The notes under the pieces are model-generated. The model was not told where the DNA came from. It saw only the letters and a program-made list of their open reading frames with translations, and searched no databases. A program made the translations under genes and the position numbers. 64,000 bases of DNA. It comes from Actinoplanes teichomyceticus ATCC 31121 (GTDB lineage Bacteria > Actinomycetota > Actinomycetes > Mycobacteriales > Micromonosporaceae). The first letter of the stretch is position 1. Each line of letters begins with the position of its first letter. Below are positions 23,167-31,511 of this stretch, piece by piece. The DNA lies in contig NZ_CP023865.1 of the NCBI RefSeq assembly GCF_003711105.1, positions 5,419,001 to 5,483,000 of the forward strand, read 5' to 3'.

Positions 23167-23898
23167 TCAGTGAAAAACCCCGTCGGTATCTGACGTGGCG
23201 CACGGGGCCACCACCCGCTCCCCGGGCGGCGGCGCGACCAGCTCGGCGGCGGCGCCGTCGCGGCCGACGAACGGCGCCATCATGAAGTAGCTGAGCATCG
23301 GCAGCAGGTCCGGCAGCTGCGCCACCCGGCCGGCGGCCACGTGACCGTGAATGGTCGCGTAGACGCCGCCGACGACGGCGCCGACCAGGCCGTCCGGCAC
23401 CGCCGGGGCGTCGGCGAAGAACCGGGCGAAACGGCCCAGCAACTCGGTGCGCTCCCGGCGGGCCAGCGGACCGGCCGCGTCGATCTCCACGATCGCCATC
23501 GTGGCGAACGCCGGGACACTGGCCAGCACGTCGAGCAGCACCTGCAGCGCGACCCGGACACCGGCCCGCCAGTCGCCGGCCTGGGCGTACGCGGTGTCCA
23601 TCAACCGCAGCACCACGCCCGTGCCGTGCCGGTAGGTGTCCAGGAAGGCGTCCTCCTTGCCGGCGAAGAGCGCGTAGAACGCCGGGCGGGTCACCCCGGC
23701 GGCGGCGCAGATGTCGCTGACCCGGGCGTTGGCGTACCCCTTCTCGGCGACCGTGTGCACCAGCGCGTCGTACAGGCGCTCGCGCTGGGTGGCGGCGATG
23801 ACCTCGGGCGGCAGCGAGCGCGGACCGCGTTTGATCGCACGGGCCGGGTCCCGCCCGGCGCGGGCCCCCGGGAGCGGGCCGATAACAGATTCAATCAT
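23167..23898 (-). CDS. TetR-family transcriptional regulator
   Basis: A 243-residue repressor. The N-terminal HTH spans about residues 38-90: TQRERLYDALVHTVAEKGYANARVSDI is the start, AAGVTRPAFYALFAGKEDAF the recognition helix and anchor. The C-terminal helical domain (DWRAGVRVALQVLLDVL ... PDLLPMLSYFMMAPFVG) should bind a small, probably hydrophobic ligand. An Arg-rich leader of about 30 residues precedes the HTH, and a later start is possible. Its neighbours are DUF6230/DUF6114 on the same strand downstream and two secreted-protein genes divergently upstream, so it is the likely local regulator. Confidence 0.88.
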   Translation of the reverse strand: MIESVIGPLPGARAGRDPARAIKRGPRSLPPEVIAATQRERLYDALVHTVAEKGYANARVSDICAAAGVTRPAFYALFAGKEDAFLDTYRHGTGVVLRLMDTAYAQAGDWRAGVRVALQVLLDVLASVPAFATMAIVEIDAAGPLARRERTELLGRFARFFADAPAVPDGLVGAVVGGVYATIHGHVAAGRVAQLPDLLPMLSYFMMAPFVGRDGAAAELVAPPPGERVVAPCATSDTDGVFH

Positions 23899-24081
23899 CG
23901 TCGTACCTCAATGCCTTGACATGACATACCGCCGGGGTTTCTCATACCGTCAGGTACGGATCTCGATGGTGCACGAAGCGGGTCGCTCCAGTATCGCCTC
24001 CCGTTCAAGCCCCGGAACGCTGCGGACGCGGCCGGGCCGCTCCCCCACCATCCACCGCGCAACCAGCGAAGGAGTGACGCC

Positions 24082-24996
24082 ATGACAGCGTCACGGCTCA
24101 GATCCCTGCTGGCCACGGTCGCCGCCGCCGCGACGATCCTGGCCGTCACCGCGAATCCGGCCCACGCCGCCGCGCCGGGCGGCGCCTACGCCGGGATGCA
24201 GAACTGCCCGCTGTCCGCACCGGCCATGACCGACCCCACCCACCTGCAGGTGGGCTGCGTGTACTCGGTCACCCACGGCGGCAGCGTCACGATCGGCTCC
24301 AACGTCGTGCCGCTGACCAGCCCGATCACTCTGCAGTTCGGCGTCTACTGGCCGGCGAGCGCGCCGGTGCGCGAGTTCCCGGACGGCACCGTCGCCAACG
24401 TCTACTCCACCGTCCCGGCGGCCGGCGGCAAGACCCTGGTGGCCCGGCCGCTCCAGGTGTCCATCCCCGGCATCGCCAACATCATCCCCGGGGTGACCAG
24501 TGTCTTCGCCAAGGTCGAGCTGGCCGGAGAGATCACCGACTTCGTGCCTCTGGCCACCGGCGAGAACACCCCGGTCTTCGTCCTGCCGGTCAAGCTGCAC
24601 CTGTACAACGCGCTGTTCGGCGCCAGGTGCTACATCGGCTCGGACAGCAACCCGATCCGGTTCAGCCCGACCACCGGCACCACCAGCCCGCCCGCGCCGA
24701 ACCGGCCGGTGACCGGGGACGCCGGCACGATCACCATCGAGCCGGACCCGAACGGCTTCCAGACGCTCGGCGTCGGCTTCCGCGGCGCCCGGCTGGTCGA
24801 CAACGCCTACGCGGTGCCCCGGGCCAACGGCTGCGGGCTGCTCCCCGGCAGCCTGGACGCCCTGATCAACCTGGCCTTCGGCCTGCCCTCCGCGGGCGGC
24901 CGCAACGCCGTCGAGTTCAGCGGCAACGACACCGGCTTCGCGGTCTCCCCCAGCCTGGACGACCTCGACCGGGCGCTGGCCGCCTCCGCGCGCTGA
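24082..24996 (+). CDS. Secreted protein of unknown function, 304 aa
   Basis: A signal peptide (SLLATVAAAATILAVTANPAHAA) leads into a beta-rich mature protein of about 275 residues. Four cysteines stand out (MQNCPL, QVGCVYSV, GARCYIG, NGCGLLPG) and could make two disulfides. The core VSIPGIANIIPGVTSVFAKVELAGEI and the loop GDAGTITIEPDP look conserved, but I cannot name a characterised family. ATG 24082 follows GAAGGAG. It is divergent from the TetR gene and followed by another secreted-protein gene. This secreted/TetR/DUF6230/DUF6114 grouping suggests a cell-envelope lipid or sterol-like substrate, which is inference only. Confidence 0.75.
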   Translation: MTASRLRSLLATVAAAATILAVTANPAHAAAPGGAYAGMQNCPLSAPAMTDPTHLQVGCVYSVTHGGSVTIGSNVVPLTSPITLQFGVYWPASAPVREFPDGTVANVYSTVPAAGGKTLVARPLQVSIPGIANIIPGVTSVFAKVELAGEITDFVPLATGENTPVFVLPVKLHLYNALFGARCYIGSDSNPIRFSPTTGTTSPPAPNRPVTGDAGTITIEPDPNGFQTLGVGFRGARLVDNAYAVPRANGCGLLPGSLDALINLAFGLPSAGGRNAVEFSGNDTGFAVSPSLDDLDRALAASAR

Positions 24997-25133
24997 GCCG
25001 CCGTCCGGGCGCGCCGTCCCGGCGCGGTGACTGCCCCCGCCGGGTGAGCCGACCCCCGCAACGTACGCCACCCCGCACCGTGAGCCCGCTCCGCACAGTT
25101 GAAAGTCCCGTCCCCCACGAAAGGTGCACTCCC

Positions 25134-25793
25134 ATGCACAGGAACCGCATCACCACCGCCGCCGTGACCGGCGCCGCCCTGACCCTGCTGTTCGCCGGGC
25201 CGGTCCGGGCCGACGCGGCCGCCGCCGTGCTGACCACCGGCTCCCCGGCCGGACCGGCGGTGGCCGCCGGCGACACCATCTCGGCCGGGCTGGCCACCGG
25301 CACCCAGGGCCTGTTCGCCACCGCGCCCGGCGGCAGCAACGGCATGAAGTGCAACGCCTCCAACTTCAGCGCCGTGGTCAGCAACAACCCGACCGCGCCC
25401 GGCGGCGCCACGCTCGGCTCCGCCCTGGCCGTCTCCAACTGCACGGTCACCGGCGTGCCCGGGGTCACCGGCGTCAACAGCGTGACGATCAACAACCAGC
25501 CGTACGCCACCACGGTGGCCAGCAACGGCACCGTCACGGTCACCGGCACCGCCGCCCGGCCGATCTCCGCGACCCTGGTGCTGCGCTCCCTGCTCGGTAC
25601 GGTGACCTGCAACTTCGTCGCCAACGGCAACACCATCAGCGGCACCGCGAGCAACACCGACAACTCGATCACGTTCGTCGACCAGCAGTTCAACAAGAGC
25701 AGCGGCCCGGCCGCCTGCGTCCCGAACGGCTACTTCACCGCCAAGTACACGCCGGTGAGGAACTCCGCCGCCGCCCCGGTCTTCGTCAACTGA
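25134..25793 (+). CDS. Secreted protein of unknown function, 219 aa
   Basis: Read from ATG 25134, with GAAAGG upstream, it has a signal peptide (ITTAAVTGAALTLLFAGPVRADA) and a threonine/asparagine-rich beta-strand domain. Repeated strands include NGMKCNASNFSAVV, LAVSNCTVTG, GTVTCNFVA and SGPAACVPNG, giving four cysteines that may pair. The composition resembles small actinobacterial cell-surface beta-sandwich proteins. It lies 137 bases after the other secreted-protein gene on the same strand and is followed by a strong hairpin terminator. Probably one regulon with the TetR gene nearby. Confidence 0.75.
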   Translation: MHRNRITTAAVTGAALTLLFAGPVRADAAAAVLTTGSPAGPAVAAGDTISAGLATGTQGLFATAPGGSNGMKCNASNFSAVVSNNPTAPGGATLGSALAVSNCTVTGVPGVTGVNSVTINNQPYATTVASNGTVTVTGTAARPISATLVLRSLLGTVTCNFVANGNTISGTASNTDNSITFVDQQFNKSSGPAACVPNGYFTAKYTPVRNSAAAPVFVN

Positions 25794-25811
25794 CCGACGC
25801 CGGGCCGAACC

Positions 25812-25846
25812 CGCCGGCGGCTCCGTCCCCCGCGGAGCCGCCGGCG
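25812..25846 (+). terminator. Strong stem-loop terminator after the secreted-protein genes
   Basis: A perfect 14-bp inverted repeat (CGCCGGCGGCTCCG / CGGAGCCGCCGGCG) with a 7-base loop lies 18 bases after the stop at 25793. It also faces the convergent small gene at 25885. Confidence 0.7.
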
Positions 25847-25884
25847 CCTTGCGCGCACCGTCCGCGGGGCGCCGTGGCGGGTGG

Positions 25885-26196
25885 TCAGCTCCTGGTGTCC
25901 GGCTGCTGCTGGCGGCGTTGCAGGCGGCGCTCGTGCAGCCGGCGCCAGCGGTCGTAGACCTCGGCCGCGGCGACGGCCGGCTCGGCGGCCCGGCCGGCGT
26001 TCCACTGACGGGGCAGGTACGCCTCCGCGCCGGCCCACAGCAGCTCGGTCATCGGCACGGTGCCGCCGTGCAGCCTCATCAGCTCCGCCGCCACCGCGAC
26101 GGCGTGCTCGCTGCGCCGCCAGCGCTCCACCATCGACGCGCCGTGCAGCAGGTCGTCGTAGTCCTGCGGATCCAGGTCCACCCCGGTCCCCCTCAC
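25885..26196 (-). CDS. Small hypothetical protein, 103 aa
   Basis: A cytoplasmic, mostly helical protein of unknown family. It has an acidic N-terminus (DLDPQDYDDLLHGASMVERW) and a charged, Arg/Gln-rich C-terminus (YDRWRRLHERRLQRRQQQ) that may form an amphipathic helix. Codon use is consistent with a real gene. It stands alone between the secreted-protein cluster and a decayed region, and nothing nearby suggests a role. Confidence 0.6.
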   Translation of the reverse strand: MRGTGVDLDPQDYDDLLHGASMVERWRRSEHAVAVAAELMRLHGGTVPMTELLWAGAEAYLPRQWNAGRAAEPAVAAAEVYDRWRRLHERRLQRRQQQPDTRS

Positions 26197-26723
26197 CGTG
26201 TGTAATCCTCTGCCGACTGGCGTGTTGCCGGCGGGCGTAGCGCCGAGACGTCCGAGATCAACCGCCCTAGCGGATATACCCTGCTGGGACTAGCCGCGCC
26301 TGTCAAGGTCGAAGGTCACGCCCGGGGTGTCCGGGAAAAACGGCCATCCGTACGGTCAGTGACGTCCCGGGCTCAACGGACCGACCGGACCCCGGGCTGC
26401 CGGCCGCTCGGACACCTGTCGCGCCCACCGATCGGTGGACCACCACCGAGCGATCACCGAAAGAGCCGACCTGGCCCACGGTTCTTTCTCGCCCGGGACC
26501 TCCGCGACGGCAGGGAGCACCGCCATCGTCATCGCACCCGCGCCGGCGCACAGCCACCGCGTCGCCGTCATCGGCAGGACCGCGCCGGACCGGTCCCGGC
26601 CCGGGCGGCGATGACCGCCGGGCACACGGTCACCGGCTTCGACCACGATCCGGCCCGGATCGCCCGGGCCCGCCCGGTGCGGCCGGAGCCGGCGGAGCGG
26701 ATCGGTCCGGCGTGCCGCCGGGG
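26197..26723. other. Intergenic region with decayed sequence
   Basis: Apart from the dehydrogenase remnant listed separately, I see no gene, repeat or strong hairpin in this stretch. The bases around 26260-26330 are less GC-rich and may hold the minus-strand promoter of the 103-residue gene. Confidence 0.35.
26551..26700 (+). pseudogene. Remnant of a Rossmann-fold NAD(P)-dependent dehydrogenase N-terminus
   Basis: The plus strand reads HRVAVIG in one frame (26552-26572), the first strand and glycine turn of a Rossmann fold. After a frame change it reads AGPVPARAAMTAGHTVTGFDHDPARIA, which matches the helix and second strand with the terminal aspartate that selects NAD. No catalytic part follows. 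I infer the decayed start of a 6-phosphogluconate or hydroxyisobutyrate dehydrogenase-like gene. Confidence 0.4.
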
Positions 26724-28088
26724 TCAGTACCCGATGCGGAAGGTGGCGTCCTGCTTGGCGGTGGTGGCGGAACCGCTGGTGACCGGGTCGATGCGCAGCA
26801 CGTAGCCGCTGTGCCGCAGGTAGCGGTCCGGGTGGCTGGAGGAACGGAACGACGTCCAGGAGACGTCGGCGAAACCGGGCGAGCGGTAGAAGGTGGCGTC
26901 CGCGGCGAACGTGCCGGTGCCGTCGTTCGGGTTCAGCACCACGGCGTAGTTGTAGTGGCGCAGGTACCGGTCCGGATGGTTCACCGAGCGGAACGACACG
27001 CCGGCCGGGTCGGCCAGGCCGGGCACCAGCGTCCACAGCTGGTCCTGGTACGGGTCGAACGGATAGGTGTCGATCCGGGCGACGTTGTCGGCGTGCCGCA
27101 CGTAGCGGTCCGGGAAGTTGTACGACGTGATCCGGTTCCAGGCGGGTGTCCCCCACCGGGCGGTCAGGTTCGACATCTCGGTGCCGGTCAGCGGAGTGAT
27201 CCCCGGGTGTTTGGAGTTCAGCGGCTGGGTGTAGGCCCGGTCGTTGAGCAGGGTCCAGTTCCCGGCCGCCAGGTTGGTCGTCTGCCAGCAGAAGAACCGG
27301 CCGTTGGGGCTCCAGGTGTCCCCCCACATGTGCCAGACGTCGGCGGTGTTCGACTTGCTGATCTGCGGCGCCTCGACCCCGCGGCCGGGGCCGATCCCGC
27401 CGGTGTAGACGGTGAAGCTGCCCGCGGCCGGCGACGACGAGCGGGCGCCCAGCAGCGTGCTGTTGGTGTTGTTCTTGTAGTACATGTAGGTCACGCCGCC
27501 GGCCGTGACGAAGCTGCCGTCGATCGCGTCGTACCCGGGGTCGAAGAAGACCGCGGGCGCCGAGGCGGTGACGAAGTCGCTGGTGTAGTTGACCATCAGA
27601 ACGTTGTGGCCGGTGCCGTTGACCGCCGAGTAGACGATCGCGTACTGCCCGCGTGAGGCGTCCCAGTACGCCTCCGGCGCCCAGGCGTGGGTGGCCAGCG
27701 AGTGCACCTTCAGCAGCCGGTAGCCGGTGAAGGTGCGCAGGTCGGGCGAGTCCCAGACATGCAGGTACTGGCTCCGGTACGACCAGTCGGTGCCGTTCAG
27801 GTCGGTGGCCAGCACCACGAACGTGCCGTCCTGCTTGCGCAGCAGGAACGGGTCGCGCAGGCCCCGGCTGCCGAGGGTGGGCGTGGCGACGGCGTTGTTC
27901 TGGTTGAGCGGGGTCCAGTTGAGCCCGTCCGCGCTGACGGCCAGGTGCAGCCCGTAGTTGGCGGCGGCCATCGTCGGGGACTCGGTGAAGTACGCCATGG
28001 CGTACCCGGAGTAGGTGGCGGCGGCGCGAGCCGCGCCGGGGACCAGGAGCGCTCCGGTGGCGCCCAGGATGAGGGAACGTCGCTTCAT
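26724..28088 (-). CDS. Secreted GH43-type glycosidase with arabinose-binding (AbfB/CBM42) domain
   Basis: A 454-residue exported enzyme for arabinose-containing plant polysaccharides. A Tat-like leader (MKRRSLILGATGALLVPGAARA) is followed by a five-bladed beta-propeller at about 30-300. GLRDPFLLRKQDGTFVVLATD carries the first catalytic Asp region, WAPEAYWD the conserved propeller tryptophan-alanine-proline motif, and IDGSFVTAGGVTYMYYK a metal/substrate loop. Residues 310-454 are an AbfB beta-trefoil with three repeats: YNFPDRYVRHAD, VNHPDRYLRHYN and SSHPDRYLRHSG. It follows the other GH43 gene by 7 bases on the same strand, so the two form an operon. The LacI-type operator upstream of the first gene should control both. 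Confidence 0.88.
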   Translation of the reverse strand: MKRRSLILGATGALLVPGAARAAATYSGYAMAYFTESPTMAAANYGLHLAVSADGLNWTPLNQNNAVATPTLGSRGLRDPFLLRKQDGTFVVLATDLNGTDWSYRSQYLHVWDSPDLRTFTGYRLLKVHSLATHAWAPEAYWDASRGQYAIVYSAVNGTGHNVLMVNYTSDFVTASAPAVFFDPGYDAIDGSFVTAGGVTYMYYKNNTNSTLLGARSSSPAAGSFTVYTGGIGPGRGVEAPQISKSNTADVWHMWGDTWSPNGRFFCWQTTNLAAGNWTLLNDRAYTQPLNSKHPGITPLTGTEMSNLTARWGTPAWNRITSYNFPDRYVRHADNVARIDTYPFDPYQDQLWTLVPGLADPAGVSFRSVNHPDRYLRHYNYAVVLNPNDGTGTFAADATFYRSPGFADVSWTSFRSSSHPDRYLRHSGYVLRIDPVTSGSATTAKQDATFRIGY

Positions 28089-28095
28089 CCGCGGC

Positions 28096-28965
28096 TCACT
28101 TCGCGATCGCGGTGCCGTGCCGGCACCCGGAACAGGTGATCTTGCTGAGGCTGCTCCAGGTGTTCAGGTCGGAGCTCGTGGCGGTGTAGATGCCGTCACC
28201 GGCGCTGTAGTGGTCCACGTACATGCGCCAGCTGCCGTTGTCCAGCTTGACCAGGGACGGTCCCTCGTAGCCCGCGGCGAACAGGGTGCCCTTGTTCACC
28301 CAGCCCTCGGTGAGGTTCGCCGTGGTGGTCCAGTGCTCGATGTACTTGGTGGTCTCGTTCTTGGTGAAGGCGTGCCAGGTGCTCCCGGATTTCACCACGA
28401 ACGTGTCGATGTGGTTGGTGCCCAGGCCCCACATCTGCGCCGGGCCGCTCCAGCTGGTCAGGGCGGTGTTCTGCGCGGTGTAGACGTACGGCCGGAAGCA
28501 GAACGAGCAGCTGGTCGACGCGACGCTGGTGATCAGCTTGACGCTGCCGCCCTCGACGTAGAACTCCGGCGCCCAGGTGTAGTTCGCGCCGCTGACGCCG
28601 GCCGGGATGCTGGCGATGTTCGTCCAGCTGGTGAGGTTGGTGCTGGACGCGATGGAGAAGTAGGTGCTGTTGGTGGTCCACGACTGCACCGTGTAGGCGA
28701 CGTAGTAGACGCCGTTGCGCTTGAGGATGCTCGGGTCGCGCAGCACCCCGGTGGGACCGTGGAAGTTGGTGTCGGTCAGCGTGCTGTAACTCGTGCCGCC
28801 GTTGGTCGACTGGTAGATCCAGAGTTCCTCGTCGGCGGCGGCGTCGCCCTTGAAGGTGGCGTAGATCAGTGTGGTGGCCGCCGCGGCGGGCTGGGGCAGG
28901 GCGAGCGCGCCGAGGAGCAGGGCGAGGACGGCGGTGACGGCGGTGCGGACGCGGGATCGGCTCAT
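28096..28965 (-). CDS. Secreted GH43-like five-bladed beta-propeller glycosidase
   Basis: A 289-residue exported protein when read from ATG 28965, which has GGAGCCGGC ahead and starts a classical signal peptide (AVTAVLALLLGALALPQPAAAA). The mature part is a single propeller: VLRDPSILKRNGVYYVAYT, YTWAPEFYVEGG and HIDTFVVKSGSTW are the family blocks with the catalytic Asp/Glu positions. C-terminal GPSLVKLDNGSWRMYVDHYS is another. The pair of cysteines SCSFCF and the C-terminal CSGC may form disulfides. It is the first gene of the two-gene arabinan/xylan operon and has no binding module of its own. Confidence 0.82.
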   Translation of the reverse strand: MSRSRVRTAVTAVLALLLGALALPQPAAAATTLIYATFKGDAAADEELWIYQSTNGGTSYSTLTDTNFHGPTGVLRDPSILKRNGVYYVAYTVQSWTTNSTYFSIASSTNLTSWTNIASIPAGVSGANYTWAPEFYVEGGSVKLITSVASTSCSFCFRPYVYTAQNTALTSWSGPAQMWGLGTNHIDTFVVKSGSTWHAFTKNETTKYIEHWTTTANLTEGWVNKGTLFAAGYEGPSLVKLDNGSWRMYVDHYSAGDGIYTATSSDLNTWSSLSKITCSGCRHGTAIAK

Positions 28966-28983
28966 GCCGGCTCCTTCACGTGC

Positions 28984-28997
28984 TGTTAGCGCTAACA
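28984..28997 (-). promoter_or_regulatory. LacI-family operator of the GH43 operon
   Basis: TGTTAGCGCTAACA is a perfect 14-bp palindrome 19 bases upstream of the first GH43 gene. It is a classical LacI/GalR-type site with a central CG. No lacI gene is in the window, so the regulator acts in trans. Confidence 0.7.
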
Positions 28998-29369
28998 ATT
29001 CAGCGCGGACGGGGATGGTTCGTACGCGAAACAGGGGGGATCTCGCCTGGAAGAGACCGATGGCGGCCATCCACGCGTAGAAGTTTCTGAATGATTGCGC
29101 TCAGGTTGCGGCGCTGTCAAGAACACGACTCCCGCCCCCGGCCCGGACCTCGGCACCCACGCCCGCGGCACCCGCGGGGCGCCCCCTCCCCGCCACTGTC
29201 CGACATGCCTGTCCTTTTAGGGCGCGAACAAGATCAAATCGGCTGATTAGCGTGAAGAACGTCACTATTCAGGGCGTAAAACTTGGTCGCGTCCCGGTCG
29301 GCGTGGTTACCGTTCGGAGCGTCCCGCGCTGCGGGCACTGTGGACGGACCGCCGAATCCTGCCGCCGTT

Positions 29370-29505
29370 CCACAGACGCGACTCGACGGCAGGAGCGGGG
29401 GACCCACGTTTTCCGGCGCGCTGGAACGAGCGCGCCTCGGGGTGAAGCCGCGTGAGACGGCCGGGCCACTCTGCCCGAACCCGACAGCTCACCTCGCAGG
29501 CGTGG
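29370..29505 (+). ncRNA. ydaO/yuaA-type riboswitch (cyclic di-AMP) upstream of rpf
   Basis: The conserved ydaO sequence blocks are present in order: AGGAGCGGGGGACCCA, then GGGGTGAAGCCGC, then CGGCCGGGCCACTCTGCCCG and finally AACCCGACAGCTCACCTCGC followed by AGGCGT. The ribosome site GGAGG begins at its 3' end and the Rpf start codon is 11 bases further. In actinobacteria this class sits upstream of resuscitation-promoting factor genes and is known to respond to c-di-AMP. The exact ends are approximate. Confidence 0.85.
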
Positions 29506-29515
29506 AGGATCATTC

Positions 29516-30055
29516 ATGTCTCGGATCGGAAGACGAACGCGCCTTGCTGCCCTCAGCCTGGTCGCCGCGGGTGTGACCGGAGCCGGCGTGCTGCTCGCGC
29601 CGGCCGCCCCGGCCAGCGCCGCCGGCGTCAACTGGGACCGGCTCGCGCGGTGCGAGTCCGGCGGCAGGTGGCACATCAACACCGGCAACGGGTACTACGG
29701 CGGCCTGCAGTTCAGCCGCAGCACCTGGAAGGCGTACGGCGGGACGAAGTACGCCCCGACCGCCGACCGGGCCAGCAAGGCCGAGCAGATCAAAATCGCC
29801 AAGAAGCTGTACGCCAAGCGGGGCCTGAGCCCGTGGCCGGTGTGCGGCAAGAAGGCCGGCGTGCGCCAGAAGGCGTCGCCGAAGAAGAAGGCCAAGGCCT
29901 CCGGCAAGACGTACGTGGTCAAGTCCGGTGACACCCTCGCCCGGATCGCCCGGAAGTACCACGTCAAGGGTGGCTGGCGCGCGCTCTACCAGCTCAACAA
30001 GAGCCGGCTGAAGAGCCCGACCATGATCTTCCCCGGTCAGCGCATCCGGCTCTGA
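29516..30055 (+). CDS. Resuscitation-promoting factor (Rpf) transglycosylase with LysM domain
   Basis: A 179-residue exported muralytic enzyme that cleaves peptidoglycan to allow regrowth and spore germination. A signal peptide (ALSLVAAGVTGAGVLLAPAAPASAA) precedes the Rpf domain (about 37-112): NWDRLARCESGGRWHINTGN with the catalytic glutamate in CESGG, then YYGGLQFSRSTWKAYGG, and a second cysteine in WPVCG for the disulfide. A Lys-rich linker leads to a LysM domain at about 131-178 (TYVVKSGDTLARIARKYHV...NKSRLKSPTMIFPGQRIRL). It is alone behind the c-di-AMP riboswitch, which should turn it off when c-di-AMP is high. Confidence 0.95.
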   Translation: MSRIGRRTRLAALSLVAAGVTGAGVLLAPAAPASAAGVNWDRLARCESGGRWHINTGNGYYGGLQFSRSTWKAYGGTKYAPTADRASKAEQIKIAKKLYAKRGLSPWPVCGKKAGVRQKASPKKKAKASGKTYVVKSGDTLARIARKYHVKGGWRALYQLNKSRLKSPTMIFPGQRIRL

Positions 30056-30074
30056 CCCACCGGCGCCGGCCGGG

Positions 30075-31373
30075 TCACCGCACTCCCAGCCAGCCCTTGA
30101 GGGCCTGCACGGTGTGCACGTCGAGGGGAAAGGTGACCCGGTCGTACCGGTCCCAGCGTTCCAGCGTCCACCAGTCCCGTTCCTGGCGCACGGTGACCTG
30201 CACGTTCGGCACGGCGTTGTGCCACACCGCGCCGCCCGGCGACACCCCGAACCGGCCACGGCCGAACACGCCCACCTTGGCCAGCCCGGAGCAGGCCGGG
30301 CAGCGGCCGTCGGGCGCCACACAGTCCCCGCAGACCGTGCCCTGGCAGAGGCGGCACGGCCGGACCGCGGCGGGGCAGGCGGCGCAGGTCGGGTTCAGGC
30401 AGTACACGCACCAGTCGAGGCGGCCGGTCACGTGGTGCTCACGGCAGGTCTGCACCTCGGTCAACGGCTCCCCGGTGCTCTCGTCGAGGACGTACCCCTG
30501 GCTCCGGCCCGGCGCGACGTCGTAGACCAGCGGCAGCTCGTAGCCGTCCGGCAGCCGCCAGGTCTCGGCCACCCGCAGCCCCACCGCGATCCGGACCGTG
30601 TCGACCGGCCGGCGGCGCAGCCGCCGCAGCAGCTCGGCGGTCAGCTCCTCCGGCAGGTCCAGGGGCGCGGCCGGGGCCTGCGCGGCCGTGCCGGTCACCA
30701 CACCGCGGATCATCGACGGTTCGAGCTCCTCGCCCGGCGGGTGCTCGACGATCCGCGGCACCACCATCTGCTGGACGCGCTGGGCCCCGCGGACCTGGAC
30801 GCCGGTGAAATCGTCGCGCGAGGTGCAGGCGGTCACCTCGGCGAGCCGGCGCGGCGCGAGCAGGGTGGCGCCGACCATGCCGCGGTTCATGTCCGCCGGG
30901 GACTTGCTGATGCCGTGCCAGTCCGGCCGGCCACCGCCGCGCCGGACACCGAGCTGGGCGTGCCGGCCGACCCGGGCGAGGACCGCCTCCCAGGCGCCGA
31001 GCCCGGCGTACGCCACGATCTCCGGCTCCGGCTGCCAGTCCTCGACCGCCCAGCCGCCGCGACCGGCCGGTTCCTCCCACTCGGCCACGGTCTCCGCGAT
31101 GCCGGGCGGCGGCGCGCCGGCCTCGGCGGTCCCGGGGCTGCCGATGGTCTCCGGGCTCCCGGGGGTCTGGACGCTCCCGGTGCTCTCGGGGCTTCCGGCC
31201 GTCTCCGGGCTCCGGGCGCTGTCGGTGATCCCGGCACTCTCCGTGATCGTGGCACCGCCGGTGATCGTGGCACTGTCGGCGGTTCCCGGGGTCTCGGTGC
31301 GTTCGACGATGCCGCGGCCGTCGATGCCGATCATCGTGCCGGGGCTGCTGCGGTCGAGGATCAACCAGCTCAC
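30075..31373 (-). CDS. Hypothetical protein with C-terminal cysteine-rich zinc-binding cluster
   Basis: I do not recognise this 432-residue protein. GTG 31373 is preferred because GAGAGG lies 9 bases upstream and the frame opens with VSWLILDRSSPGTMIGIDG. Residues 30-85 are a low-complexity Thr/Glu/Ser/Pro repeat (ATITESAG, SPETAGSPESTGS). The middle (100-320) is a soluble alpha/beta domain with VRIAVGLRVAETW and LPLVYDVAPG. Residues 330-385 have ten cysteines in C-x2-C pairs (WCVYCLNPTCAACP, PCRLCQGTVC, GDCVAPDGRCPACSG), which should bind two or more zinc ions as in RING- or B-box-like modules. It is convergent with rpf, 19 bases apart. Confidence 0.65.
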   Translation of the reverse strand: MSWLILDRSSPGTMIGIDGRGIVERTETPGTADSATITGGATITESAGITDSARSPETAGSPESTGSVQTPGSPETIGSPGTAEAGAPPPGIAETVAEWEEPAGRGGWAVEDWQPEPEIVAYAGLGAWEAVLARVGRHAQLGVRRGGGRPDWHGISKSPADMNRGMVGATLLAPRRLAEVTACTSRDDFTGVQVRGAQRVQQMVVPRIVEHPPGEELEPSMIRGVVTGTAAQAPAAPLDLPEELTAELLRRLRRRPVDTVRIAVGLRVAETWRLPDGYELPLVYDVAPGRSQGYVLDESTGEPLTEVQTCREHHVTGRLDWCVYCLNPTCAACPAAVRPCRLCQGTVCGDCVAPDGRCPACSGLAKVGVFGRGRFGVSPGGAVWHNAVPNVQVTVRQERDWWTLERWDRYDRVTFPLDVHTVQALKGWLGVR

Positions 31374-31511
31374 GTCGTTCGTACCTCTCACGGTCGGGCC
31401 ACCCGATCCTAGGCCGCCGGGGCGACCCTCGACCCGCAGGCTGGACGCCCGCCGGCTGTCCGACGTCTCGCGGCCATGCGCCGGTCCCCTCCGGACACCA
31501 GGATGACCCGA

